A model generated the notes under the pieces. That model was not told the DNA's origin. It did no database searches and saw only the letters and a program-made list of their open reading frames with translations. A program made the translations under genes and the position numbers. Positions 10,717 to 20,495 of a stretch of DNA of 36,855 nucleotides are shown piece by piece (the first letter of the stretch is position 1; each line of letters begins with the position of its first letter). Location of the stretch: positions 1 through 36,855 of the forward strand of contig JBBABP010000004.1 in assembly GCA_041657585.1 (NCBI GenBank). The letters run 5' to 3'. This stretch comes from JBBABP01 sp041657585. GTDB lineage: Bacteria; Patescibacteriota; Gracilibacteria; Absconditabacterales; Absconditicoccaceae.

Positions 10717-10914
10717 TTATTCACTATAAAATTTCACATTATTTTCAACGCCGGCTATTTTATTCTCCAACAAAGCAATATTACTTATTATGCTTGCGCC
10801 AATAGCTAACGGACAACCCATAATCCAATATTTTTCACTAAAGGCAAACAATATAGCAAATGTTAATAATCCAATTATTGCTATCAGATACATTATCTTA
10901 TGTTTTTTTTTCAT
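10717..10914 (-). CDS. Small two-helix membrane protein
   Basis: 65 residues, MKKKHKIMYLIAIIGLL..., with two hydrophobic segments at about 8-26 and 32-48 and a polar C-terminus. Its four glycines are all GGN, with no TGA, unlike most neighbours. It has its own terminator. Function is unknown. Confidence 0.6.
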   Translation of the reverse strand: MKKKHKIMYLIAIIGLLTFAILFAFSEKYWIMGCPLAIGASIISNIALLENKIAGVENNVKFYSE

Positions 10915-10981
10915 ATAATTTTATTTATTATTTTTATTTACAACATATATATAAATTTATAATCCAAAACTTCAACTCAAT

Positions 10982-13333
10982 TTAAACTATCTCCAAAAAT
11001 CTACATTCAACTTTTTTTGTCCCAAATTTTGCATTATGAAATCTGATTATTGCAAATTTGTTCCAAACTTCCAAAACATATCCAGTTCCAAACAATTTAT
11101 GTTTCACTATATCTGATTCATTTATTTTACTTCTAGTTTCCAAATCTGCTCATCAACTAAGATCAAATTTCTTTATCAAATCAGCTGGTATCTCATCCAA
11201 AAATCTGCTTGGTGGATTCATTTTAGTTTGTCACCAAGTCATTCTGCTGTGTGCGTGAGAAAGGAAAAGCACGTCTTTTGCTCTCGTTATAGCGACATAC
11301 ATCAGCCTCCTTTCTTCTTCCAAAAGATTTGTTTCCATCATCGAATTTGAAAGAGGGAAAATATTGTCTTCAAGTCAAACTACAAAAACCATTGGAAATT
11401 CCAATCATTTGCTAGAATGAACAGTCATCAATTTCACTGCTTCTATTTCTCATTTTTCATTTTCCGATATATCTGTCAACAAAGTAACTTCTTCTAAAAA
11501 GGATTTCAATAATTCTTCTCAAGCAAATTCCTGAGAATTTTGATTTAATCCCTGAGAATTATAATCCTTATTATTATCTGAAATTCTCTGGTCTAATTCT
11601 CTGGAATTTACACTATATTTTCCAGCCATATTTATAAGTTGTCAGATATTTTCATATTTTTCATCAGCCTGAAATTCCCCTCATTCTTCTTTAACCAAAT
11701 GATCTCTATATTTTATTTTTTTATCTAAATTTTCTATTACTTCCGCTGGAGTCATTCAGCTTAATTTTTCTTTCAAACTATTTATCACAGCAAAAAAATC
11801 GTTTAATCAAGTTTTTGCGCCAGGAGTTAATCTGATTGGACAAGTTTCATTTTTTATTGCTACCAAAGTTTCACTCAAAGAAAGGTCGTTGATCGCTCAA
11901 TATTCTTGTATGCTATCCAAAGTAGTTTTTCAGATTTTTCTATTTGGAATATTCAAAATCCTTTTTAAACTCACGCTATCTTGTGGGTTAACCAAATATT
12001 TTAAATACGACAAAACATCTTTGATCTCTTTTCTATCAAAAAATTTAAATGCTCCCCAAACTTTGTAAGGAATTCATTCTTGTATAAAAAGCTGTTCAAA
12101 AGGGGATGACTGTGCATTTGTTCTATACAAAATAGCAACTTGTGACCAGTTTTTTAATTTTCATCATTCCTTCATTTTTTTTATCATATCTACAATATTT
12201 GCTGCCTCATCAGTTTCATTTCAATGCGAAAAAATCGTTATTTTGTCATCTCATTCTCTGTGGGCCACAATATTTTTTTTATACTGATTCAGATTATTTT
12301 TTATTATTTCATTTCATGCTTTGACTATGTGTGGACGAGAACGATAGTTTATCTGCAATTTAAACATTTGCATATCTGGCCAATATTTTTTTACATTCAA
12401 AAAATTTTCCATCAATGCTCATCTTCGTCAGTAAATACTTTGAAAATCATCTCAAATAAAAGTTATATTTCCTTTCTCTCAAGAAAGCATTCTCATCAAT
12501 TCAAATTGAATTCGATTAGTATCTTGTGCCTCATCTACAAGGATATATTGAAATTTATTTACCCATTTTTGCAAAATTTCTGGTTTCTTTTTAAATAACA
12601 AATATGGAATCAAAAGCAGATCATCAAAATCCAATCAGTTTGATTTTTCAAGTTCTTTTTGATATTCAGTATAAACTTTTACCATGCTCTGATCATAATC
12701 AGAATTTGCATTTTTAGCAAAAGTGCTTGGCTCGATTCAATTATTTTTTTGGGTAGAAATAAAATTTTTAGCTTCTTGATATTTAAAAACTTCCTGTAAA
12801 TTGAGCTTTTTCAAGACATCTTTAATTACTAAAACAGATTCGTTAGTATCAAATATTCCAAAATTTTTGTTATAATTTTTTTCCAATTTTTCTATGTCTT
12901 CTTTCAATATTTTCAAAAATATACTATGGAAAGTTCATATCCATTTCAAATTATTTGAAAGATCAATGGATTTACTTACTGACGAATTATTTTCTATCGT
13001 ATTCAAAAAATCATCAATCGAATCATCTGAACTCTTTCTTGTCTCATCTGAACTCTTTCTTGTCTCATCTGAAATCATTCTTATATCCTCAGCTATCTTC
13101 ATCAATCTTTCTTTCATCTCATTAGCTGCTTTGTTTGTGAAAGTTACTGCTAAAATTTTATTTACAGGAATATTTTTGCCTCGAATCAGATAAGCAATTT
13201 TGTAAGTCAAAACTCTAGTTTTTCAACTTCAAGCTCCTGCTATTATAAGGCTACAAGTGTCAGTATGTAAGGTGGCTTTTAGTTGTTCTTCGTTTAATTG
13301 TGTGGCTAAATAAGATTTTATATCCAAAACCAA
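10982..13333 (-). CDS. UvrD/PcrA/Rep-type superfamily 1 DNA helicase
   Basis: A 3'-5' helicase for excision repair and clearing of forks. The 783-residue frame has Walker A AGAGSGKTRVLTYKIAYLI near 35 with two TGA glycines, VTFTNKAANEMKERL near 68, GTFHSIFLKIL, DFDDLL, VDEAQDTNR near 267, GDDFQSIY, NYRSRP, AILYRTNAQS, MTVHSSKGLEFP near 636 and RRLMYVAITRAK near 680. There is no ATG before Walker A; the only plausible starts are TTG 13333 or TTG 13327. Two low-complexity inserts are seen: a tandem S-D-E-T-R-K repeat at about 88-103, from the dispersed DNA repeat at 13023-13082, and an Asn/Gln/Ser-rich stretch at about 570-600 built on CTGAGAATT repeats. The C-terminus has a Tudor-like KLFGTGYVLEVWNKFAIIRF segment. 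uvrD versus pcrA cannot be decided. Confidence 0.93.
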
Positions 13334-13377
13334 ATAAATTTAAAAATTAAAACATTAAAATATTAAAAGATTTTTTT

Positions 13378-13474
13378 GTCATTGCGAGCCTGCCCACCTT
13401 TGGTGGGCGGAGCGAAGCAATCTTAAACGTTTAAATCAAGATTGCTTTGTCGCAAAAAAGCTCCTCGCAATTAC
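13378..13474. repeat. Dispersed ~100-base palindromic element, copy 2
   Basis: GTCATTGCGAG start, CCCACCTTTGGTGGG inner palindrome, GAAGCAATC/GATTGCTT inverted pair around TTAAACGTTTAA, and CTCGCAATTAC end. It sits in the 298-base spacer between divergent genes, followed by AATTTCCAATTCC-type low-complexity sequence up to about 13510. Confidence 0.8.
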
Positions 13475-13572
13475 AAATTTCCAATTCCAAATTTCTAATT
13501 CCAAATTCTTGTTTTCTTTCTACATAAAAAACTTTCCGTTTCAATTTAAACTTGAAAAAATAGTCCAAAAAT

Positions 13573-13600
13573 TTGCTTTTTTCTGAATTCAGATTATAAT
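13573..13600 (+). promoter_or_regulatory. Sigma70-like promoter
   Basis: TTGCTT at 13573 and a perfect TATAAT at 13595 with a 16-base spacer, 31 bases before ATG 13632. It would drive the two following plus-strand genes. Confidence 0.65.
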
Positions 13601-13631
13601 TTAGGTGTATTTATTTTTTATTATTAACATT

Positions 13632-13913
13632 ATGAAAGATTTTAATGTTCCAAATGCCAAAGAAAATTATGTTTGACTTAGTTATGATGAAAAACTTTCT
13701 AAGGTAAAATTTATCATAAATTTACTTAAATCCAAATCGCCTTTTTTTGCTGAGATTAGTAATCTTTTCAAAAGCAATCAAAAAATTAGTGAGGAGATTT
13801 TGGATTATTTGTATGATGTAGTTATGAAATTAGTTGATGTTCAAAGTAATGACGCCGTAATCAAAGAATGAAAAATGAAATTAAAAGAAATCAAAGTTTC
13901 TATGTGAAAATAA
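13632..13913 (+). CDS. Small helical hypothetical protein
   Basis: 93 residues beginning MKDFNVPNAKENYVGLSYDEK, with three TGA-Gly codons. Mostly alpha-helical, with no membrane segment and no cysteines. It lies 25 bases before the next gene and shares its promoter. Function is not recognised. Confidence 0.65.
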
Positions 13914-13938
13914 ATTTTAGTTTTTTAATATTATTAAA

Positions 13939-15387
13939 ATGGTTGGAGAAATTTTACAAAACAAAGGCATTGAAATAAATAAAGAACTTTCAGCTGATGA
14001 AAAAACAGCAATAGAATGATTAGATTTATCTAATAATGCAAAAGTAAAGAACGCACTTTTGACTGAAAAAATAAAAATAGATATTAATGCCGATTGAGCT
14101 ATTGCTTCTGATAATTCAGAAGGAAAAACAATGCAAGAAATTATGACAGAATTTAATGACAATGTGGAAGTTAATCCGACAGATGCAACCAAATTATCTA
14201 TCATTGCTGACAAAGATTCAACAGCTCCAGAATGGATAAAAAAAATAGTTGATTCGGAATGAAATCGATGAGCAGATTTGGCATTTTTAATTACAACAAT
14301 AAATAAAACATTTTTGAATGAATCTATCTTGACGCCACAAGAAACATTTGATGTCCAAACAAAAACAGAATTAGGTAATTTAAAAAATGAAATTGAAAAA
14401 GTAGATGCGTCAGCAGATGTGCTACAAGAAAGTGAGCTTAATTTTACACTTTATAATGGAGTAAATTTAGCAGATATTGTTAAGGAAGTAAATAAAATCA
14501 CAGACACAAATGATTTAAAATCTGATTTAATAGCATTGCTTAAAACACCAGATATTGTTTGATTTCAAAAAGCACTTGGTATGGCTGAATGAACTTGACC
14601 TGAAGATGCTGATTGAAAATTTTGACCTTATACTCTAAGTGTTTTGGAAAAAAAGAACGATCCTAATGTTAATTTATATTCGTATGATAATACAAACGAT
14701 TCAAATAATAATACGGAATCTGATTCAACTCAATTTCTTTCACTGGAAGATGCGGAAAAAGATCCAACAGCCAATCATATGCACATAGATGGTAAAGATT
14801 ATGTACCTAATGCTTGATATACTTGGGTTGATGGTGATGAAAATAATGGAAATCGAAAAACAAGACTTATGACTAAAGAAGAATGTTTGAATGAATTAGA
14901 TAAAAATCATTTAATTAAAGATAATGAAAATACTCTTTTGCCAGCTGATTGATATGATTGGGAAGATAAAGATAATGCTTTAAATTATGCAGTAGTAGAG
15001 CTACCAAAAGCAAAAGAAACAATTAAATCATCAAAAGAAATTGAAACAATAAATGAAAAAGACAAACAAAAAGGTAGGGAAATTATAAAAAAATATATAG
15101 AAGATAAAGATATAGATTTTAATAATGTTAACCAATGATTATTAAGCGGTGAAGATCCATCAAGAAATTTATTCTCTGACGAGGTTAATAAAATTTTTAA
15201 CGATGCTTGAATAATTGTGGATCAAAATTTAACAAATAAGCTTTTTCAGTTTTTAAAAGACCATGATGAGATTGACTCAAATAATAATATAGATTATTGA
15301 TGAAGTAGTACGAAAAACAGAAGTAAAAATAATCAACATATAGAAAATTTAATTTATGACAATATTCAAACAATAATACATTATTAA
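13939..15387 (+). CDS. Acidic protein with a possible peptidoglycan-binding (PG_binding_1-like) module
   Basis: A 482-residue, strongly acidic protein. Residues about 205-240 read VGFQKALGMAEGTG, then DADGKFGPYTLSVL, which fits the PG_binding_1 pattern (dVk.lQ..Lg......dG.fGp.T..al); five of the glycines here are TGA. Later it has two similar Gly-Tyr-x-Trp-x-Asp segments (NAGYTWVDGDENNG near 293 and PADGYDWEDKDNA near 336), a small internal duplication. No signal peptide is visible, so export would need another route, or the module may not bind wall. It meets the minus-strand PHP gene tail to tail, only 8 bases apart. Confidence 0.7.
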
Positions 15388-15395
15388 AAAAAATT

Positions 15396-16331
15396 CTACT
15401 CATCTACCAACAAACTATCCTTCACTTCGTCATAAAGTTGGATAATATCTTCAGGATTAATGTAATTTGGAAACAAAACCTGATTGAGATCAATTTCAGT
15501 TTGGATGCTATCAGCGACTTTATTATTATTTTCAATAAATCAATCTATTTCATTTTTTTCAAATCAATTTTGGATCAATATTTCTCTAATTTCATTTTCC
15601 GACATTATAAAATATTCTCATTTTGGTTTTCTTCTATCTTGATCATAAATTTTTTTCCCATCCTTAATCGCTAACGCAGTTTCCCATGCTTCTTTGTCTT
15701 CCTTTTTCGGATAATGGTAATTGTTGTTCACTACGCATTCTAATTTATTTTTTTTCGCAATTTCAAAAATCAGATTGTTAATTTTTTTTATCTCAGGCAC
15801 ATTTTTGTAATCTTGAGCAATTATTTCCAAATAAACATCATCTACAGTATCTTTGATCATTTGTATTATTTCTATAATTTTTGTTTCTTTCTCATCAACT
15901 GCAAACATTTTGCCAATCCAAGATTCTATTCATCCAAAAATCGCTATTATTCATTTTCAATATTGTTTGAGTACATTGATATCAATTTTTGGTTTATTTT
16001 TTATTCATTTAGTGTTTGCAATAGCAGTTATGTCCATTAAATTTTGGTATCATTCTTTATTTTTTGCAATCAAAACAATATTTCAAATCTGATTTATATT
16101 TGTCGTTGAATCTATATCCAAAACGAAACCAAGTTCTACTCAAACTATTGGCTTGATTCATTCATCTTTTGCCATTTGATAAAATTTTATTATTCAATAC
16201 ATTCAGTTGTAATCTGTGATTGCAATTGCGTTCATCTCCAATTCTTTTGCTTTCGACAAAATTGCGTTTGGTTTGCCAATCGCTTCCAAAAAAGAAAATG
16301 TGCTATGTCAGTGAAGATGAACAAAACTCAT
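15396..16331 (-). CDS. Stand-alone PHP domain of DNA polymerase III alpha (DnaE) type
   Basis: 311 residues aligning by eye with the N-terminal PHP domain of DnaE: FVHLHGHSTFSFLEA at the start, AIAITDYNCMYGIIKFY near 40, GIKPIVGVELGFV near 62, a cysteine/Asn/His segment NNNYHYPKKED near 205, then DRRKPKGEYFIMSENEI near 235, and an end (VADSIQTEIDLNQVLFPNYI) that matches the last part of the PHP domain before the polymerase core. The frame then stops at TAG. In full DnaE about 800 further residues follow; none are here, because the convergent neighbour begins 8 bases away. It could be a separately encoded subunit, a proofreading-like or regulatory phosphoesterase, or a broken dnaE. Confidence 0.85.
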
Positions 16332-16609
16332 TTAATATCTTAATTTTTTAAATATACAAAAATAATGTAATCTTTTCATATCAAATTTCAAAACAAAAAA
16401 AAATAACGGAAAAATCTGAAAAATAATCTGACAAATCTGATAAAATAATAAAGCGATAAACTATCGACCAAACTTGCCCGCCTTTTGTTTGGTGGGGAGT
16501 TTTTGCGACAAAGCAATCTTGTTATAAACGTTTAAGATTGCTTCACTTCGTTCGCAATGACAAATTATCTTTGAAGCCTTTGAGACCTTTGTGGCCCTTG
16601 AGACTATTC
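16332..16609. other. Repeat-containing spacer upstream of the PHP gene
   Basis: No gene. Contains A/T-rich sequence with repeated AATCTGA motifs (16410-16445), copy 3 of the 100-base palindromic element (16471-16565) and a short TTTGAAGCCTTTGAGACC repeat (16569-16605) of the AAAGCC/GGCTTT type. Confidence 0.6.
16471..16565. repeat. Dispersed ~100-base palindromic element, copy 3
   Basis: CCGCCTTTTGTTTGGTGG inner palindrome, then GACAAAGCAATC paired with GATTGCTTC across TAAACGTTTAA, ending TTCGCAATGACAAAT. Same order and orientation as the other copies. Confidence 0.8.
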
Positions 16610-17137
16610 TTATTCTATCTCATTATATCTTGGAAAAAAACAATACACAATATTATAAAAAGCTCAAATTACTTTATCTAATCATTTTTCTTGATCGAGC
16701 ATTTTTTCAGTCAAAATTCATTCCAATTTAAATATTTCATGTTCAACTTTCTTGCCAACTTCTTGAAATCTTTTTTTTCTCTCTCATCAGCTTTTTTTAT
16801 CTCATCAGATCTCATTCTTCAATTTCTCATTCGCCTCATTCTTCAATTCTCATCAGTACTCATTTAGCTCTCTGAATTCCCAAAAAAGATCTTCGTAAAC
16901 TTCAAAAAATCTTTTAAAAAGCTGACTACCTTTTGTTTTTCAAAGTTCACTTATTTTTTCTTTTAAATAATCATTAATCAGATTTCTAATTTCATTTTTT
17001 CTATTTTCGTCCAATCACTTAAAAAATTGTCCATAAATTTCATGATTTTCCAATTCTGACAAATAGGCTATATGTCATTTTTTTTCTTCTATATTTTTTA
17101 TAACATTCATAATTTGTTGGATTTCATTTTCGGACAT
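16610..17137 (-). CDS. Charged helical hypothetical protein containing the dispersed repeat
   Basis: 175 residues starting MSENEIQQIMNVIKNIEEKKG; helical and Lys/Glu-rich. The middle (about 92-118) is low complexity, with L-K-N-E and G-G-E/D units encoded by the AAGAATGAG...TGATGAG repeat (16781-16860); its Gly-Gly pairs are tandem TGATGA. After the insert the helical character resumes (QEVGKKVEHEIFKLEG). No family is recognised. Under the standard code it would be invisible. Confidence 0.6.
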
Positions 17138-17159
17138 TGGTAACTAAACTAAAATAAAA

Positions 17160-17303
17160 ATTTACTGGCCTCCTTTTCTTCAAAGGAGGGGACCCCGCAC
17201 GTGCGGGGGGAGCCTGCCTGCGGTAGGCAGGGATTTTTATAAAATTTATTTTTAAATTCCTCTCCCGCGAAAGCGGGATACTCCCTTTAAAAAAGGGAGA
17301 CAG
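17160..17303. repeat. Cluster of five stem-loops including GC-rich palindromes
   Basis: In order: CCTCCTTTTCTTCAAAGGAGG; CCCCGCACGTGCGGGG (perfect palindrome); CCTGCCTGCGGTAGGCAGG; TCCCGCGAAAGCGGGA; CTCCCTTTAAAAAAGGGAG. The block lies between recJ and the gene downstream of it, and may act as a terminator or be an insertion hot spot for the GC-rich elements. Confidence 0.8.
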
Positions 17304-17327
17304 AATAATGTTTTATTTCTCCAATTC

Positions 17328-18998
17328 CTACTCAAAACTAATACAATCGACAAAATATCATCAATTAAAATTATCTTTTTTTACTTTTCAAATTATACTA
17401 ATTTCATTTAAGTCATCAGGATTCAAAATCATTTTTTCTGCCATTTCTCATTTGCCCCAAAACAAACTCGTTAACTTTTTTTCTCCGATTTTTCCGTGAA
17501 TTTTCAAATGAGATTTTCAATTAGTTCAGACTTTTTCAACTTTATTTATTACTATCCCTTCAATCAAAAACACTGGTTCTTCGTTACCTTCTCCAAATGG
17601 TGCAAGTTTGCTGATTTTACTCAAAATTTCATTATCCCATTCATCGTGATAAATTTTGGTATCGATAGATAATGATTTCACAATATTTTCTTCTGTTATT
17701 TTTATTTCACAATATTTTTCAAATTTTTTAATTAGTTTATCCAAATTATTTAATCTGACGGACAATCATCATGCTCATCTGTGTCAGCCGAATCTTTCCA
17801 AAATATCTCAAGCTGATTTTATCATTTCAATAACATCAAAATAATCTGGACCTCTCAAACTCGCAACAGCAAGGTTTTTTTCTTTGTCTATTTTCATTAT
17901 CATTGAAGGTTTATTATATTTTTCTGTGAGCTTTCAAGAAACTATACCAACAATTCATTCATGAAATTCTTCATCAAAACAAATAAGAATTTTTTTTTCA
18001 AAATCAATTTGATTTTCAGCTTTTTTAAACATTGTTTCTTGTATTTTTCTTCTTGCAGTGTTTATTTCTTCTAGGTTTTGTAAATACTTGACCTGTTTTT
18101 CTCATGAATAAAGGAGTGAATATAAACTATCGTAGGGCGAACTAATTCTTCAACCAGCATTTATTCTTGGTCAAATCACAAATCATATATGATAACTTTC
18201 AATATTTTCTTTTAAATTCAAAAACTCCAAAAATCATTTCAGCGATCTAGGAATATGTTCACTACGAGAGTTCATTAACTCCAATCATCTTTTTACCATC
18301 ACTCTATTTTCATCCAATAATGGAGCAACATCAGCAACAGTTCAAATCGCCACAACAGGCAAAAAATAATTAAAAATCTGATTTTTTTTCTTTTGATCAA
18401 ATTTGGATTTTGTAAGTAACGCACAAACAAGTTTAAACGCTACGCCAACTCAGGCAAGTCATTTAAATTTATAATTAGGCGAAATTTGTGGATTGACTAC
18501 AGCTACTGCTTCAGGTACACTATCCAAATCTTGATGATGATCAGTAATTATCAGATCAATTCATATTTCTTTGGCATAAATAGCTTCTTGCAAAGAGGCA
18601 ATTCCATTATCAACTGTGATTATCAAATCAACTCATTTTGCTTTAATTTCATCTATATGATTTTTTTTTAATCAATAGCCTTCTTTGACTCTATCTGGGT
18701 ATTGTATACTTACGTTTTTGTAGTCAAGAAATTTAGTAAAAAACTTATAAAGAACATAACTTGAGGTTATTCCATCAACATCATAATCACCAAAAACCAT
18801 AATTTTTTCTTTTTTTTTAATGGCCTCCAAAATTCTTTTAACTGCCTTATCCATATCATTTAACAAAAAAGGATCTCATCGATAATCTGCAAATTTTGGA
18901 TGTAAAAAAGAATCGATATTATCATCGATTTTCCTTACCTTAAAAAGTCTTGTCAAAAGATCTTCCTTTTTATTTTCGTATAATATTTTGTAATTCAT
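17328..18998 (-). CDS. recJ: Single-stranded-DNA-specific exonuclease RecJ
   Basis: A 5'-3' exonuclease of RecFOR recombination and mismatch/base repair. The 556-residue frame has DHH-family motifs: VFGDYDVDGITSSYVLY near 70, LIITVDNGIAS near 120, LIITDHHQ near 150 with the DHH triad, VVAIGTVADVAPL near 215, and DHHA1 with RFGGHRGAGGLSV near 404. The C-terminal OB-like domain has LAPFGEGNEEPVF and ends KVKKDNF...CISFE, near the usual length. Many glycines are TGA. Start ATG 18998 fits the family. The divergent spacer 18999-19327 separates it from the next locus. Confidence 0.94.
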
Positions 18999-19076
18999 TA
19001 TATTTCTTTTTTAAAATTTCACAAAAGTGTTCAACATAATAAATTTTTAATTTTCAAATACAAACACAAAGTTCCC

Positions 19077-19242
19077 AAAAATTTATTTTTCACAGATTTG
19101 GCAATAAAGGCCGACTTTTGAAGGAGTTTTCAATCCCTGATGTTTATCTCAAGGGATTGGGTGGAGTAGGTTATGACAGTAAATCAAGAGTAGTTAAGGG
19201 TTACTTATTTGTTCACATTTAACCTTATCTACAAAAAATTAG
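19077..19242 (+). ncRNA. Possible structured small RNA, or an ATG-less ORF remnant
   Basis: A stretch less A/T-rich than its surroundings, followed directly by a strong terminator. It can fold: AATCCCT...AGGGATT around 19130-19158, and GTAGTTAAGGGTTA...TAACCTTATCTAC around 19191-19232. No match to tmRNA, RNase P, SRP or 6S RNA landmarks was seen. The same strand also has an open frame (stop TAA at about 19218) with seven glycines all coded GGN, e.g. GLGGVGYDSKSRVVKGY, but no ATG start. Both readings are weak; the terminator is the firmest part. Confidence 0.35.
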
Positions 19243-19243
19243 G

Positions 19244-19274
19244 TCCGATGGTTATTGCCATCGGATTTTTTTTA
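19244..19274 (+). terminator. Rho-independent terminator
   Basis: A perfect 8-bp stem TCCGATGG/CCATCGGA with a short TTATTG loop, followed by eight or more T. It ends the small transcript of 19077-19242. Confidence 0.85.
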
Positions 19275-19277
19275 ATC

Positions 19278-19306
19278 AAAAAAAACCACAACAAATATTG
19301 TTGCGG
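19278..19306 (-). terminator. Rho-independent terminator of the first paralogue
   Basis: On the minus strand, CCGCAACAA pairs with TTGTTGTGG across a TAT loop and is followed by eight T. It lies 22 bases past the stop of the 19328-19726 gene. Confidence 0.8.
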
Positions 19307-19327
19307 GTCCACTTATTTAATTCGTAA

Positions 19328-19726
19328 TTACAACAAACCGATTTCTTTCATCGTTTGCTTAAATTTATTTGCTTCTTTTTCGTATTTTTCAATCTGCTCA
19401 ATTTTTTCAGACATTTTTTTAAGTGCCATCTCTTTAAGTGTTTGTTGCTCAATAGGATAAAATCCAACGATATCAGTATTTTTATCTGTCCCTTTTTTAT
19501 TCCATCCGGCATTTTTTTCGATTTTTATAATACTCACATAGCTTTTTAGTACAAAACCACTTGGTATATCTCTTATATTTTTAATATCTGCATCGTTAGA
19601 TATTATTTGTATTTCGCCATTTTCGTTTAAGACTTTGACTATTTCAAAGTATCTTGCAGAAACTCCACGGCATTCCATCAAAAGAAATTGACCTTCTTTT
19701 ATTTGATTACAATTAATTCTATCCAT
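19328..19726 (-). CDS. Hypothetical protein, tandem paralogue 1 (no UGA-Gly codons)
   Basis: 132 residues. The N-terminal half (to about residue 75) is beta-rich, with IKEGQFLLMECRG, RYFEIVKVL and IQIISNDADIK; the C-terminus is a charged helix ending FKQTMKEIGLL. It is clearly homologous to the next gene (shared K-E-G-Q-F-L-L, R-Y-F-E-I, A-D-I-K and terminal F-K-x-T-M-K). All eight glycines are GGN, although the window's housekeeping genes mostly use TGA, which suggests recent arrival from a standard-code source. It has its own promoter and terminator. Function is unknown. Confidence 0.75.
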   Translation of the reverse strand: MDRINCNQIKEGQFLLMECRGVSARYFEIVKVLNENGEIQIISNDADIKNIRDIPSGFVLKSYVSIIKIEKNAGWNKKGTDKNTDIVGFYPIEQQTLKEMALKKMSEKIEQIEKYEKEANKFKQTMKEIGLL

Positions 19727-19775
19727 ATTTAATTTTATTTATATTTATATATTTTATATTTATTTTCGTGCAAAT

Positions 19776-19804
19776 ATTATATTTTTGTAAAATAATTACA
19801 ACAA
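19776..19804 (-). promoter_or_regulatory. Promoter of paralogue 1
   Basis: On the minus strand TTGTTG (19804-19799), a 17-base spacer, then TATAAT (19781-19776), about 50 bases before the ATG. The whole leader is nearly identical to that of paralogue 2. Confidence 0.65.
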
Positions 19805-19930
19805 GAAATAAAATAACTATTTCTAGTTATTTTACAACGATTTAAGCGGACTTGCCTGCCTCTGTTTTTGGTGGAATAGGAATGAATTAAATGAATCCTG
19901 TCTTTATCAGTGATTATTTAAATTCCTATG

Positions 19931-19963
19931 TAAAAAAAATCTTCAATAAAAATTATTGAAGAT
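19931..19963 (-). terminator. Rho-independent terminator of paralogue 2
   Basis: A perfect 11-bp stem ATCTTCAATAA/TTATTGAAGAT with an AAA/TTT loop, followed by eight T on the minus strand. It lies 26 bases past the stop at 19989. Confidence 0.85.
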
Positions 19964-19988
19964 CCCTATATTTTTTTAAAATTTGTAA

Positions 19989-20360
19989 TTACAACAGACT
20001 AGCTTTTTTCATCGTTTTCTTAAATCCGCTTAATTCTTTTTTGCACCTTTCGGCCTCTTTAATTTTTTCTTTTAACAATTTATCTGCCATTTCTTTAATA
20101 ATCTTTTCCTCTATAACATCAAAGGTAAGAACATCATTATTATTGTCTTCGCGTTCAAGCTTTGTTATATACACATAATCTAATAGTTTAAAAGCATTTG
20201 GTATCTCTCTTTCGTGTTTGATATCTGCTTGGTCAGAGAGTATTTGTATTTTTCTATTTTTTAATGCTTTAGCTATTTCAAAATATCTTCTTCCCCTGTT
20301 TCTTGTGCCAATTAAAAGAAATTGCCCTTCTTTTATTTTATTAAAACTAATGTTTAGCAT
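19989..20360 (-). CDS. Hypothetical protein, tandem paralogue 2 (no UGA-Gly codons)
   Basis: 123 residues, homologous to the gene just downstream: IKEGQFLLIGTRN, RYFEIAKAL, IQILSDQADIKHEREIP, a beta-rich N-terminal half, then a charged helix ending FKKTMKKASLL. All four glycines are GGN. Each copy has its own promoter and terminator, so the unit duplicated as a complete cassette and then diverged. No family is recognised; the size and helix-plus-small-beta-domain layout could suit a phage-type regulator or an RNA-binding protein, but this is a guess. Confidence 0.75.
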   Translation of the reverse strand: MLNISFNKIKEGQFLLIGTRNRGRRYFEIAKALKNRKIQILSDQADIKHEREIPNAFKLLDYVYITKLEREDNNNDVLTFDVIEEKIIKEMADKLLKEKIKEAERCKKELSGFKKTMKKASLL

Positions 20361-20400
20361 ATTTAATTTTATTTATATTTATATTTATTTTCGTGCAAAT

Positions 20401-20429
20401 ATTATCCTTTTGTAAAATAATTACAACAA
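20401..20429 (-). promoter_or_regulatory. Promoter of paralogue 2
   Basis: On the minus strand TTGTTG (20429-20424), a 17-base spacer and GATAAT (20406-20401). Same architecture and near-identical flanks as the promoter at 19776-19804. Confidence 0.65.
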
Positions 20430-20495
20430 GAAATAAAAAAAGAAAAAAATCTTTGATTTGATTTTAAATTGTTTTTGCTTAATATAATAATATTA

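Noticed and set aside
12224..12598. Plus-strand 124-residue frame
   Set aside because: Antisense to the UvrD-like helicase, whose motifs are continuous on the minus strand here.
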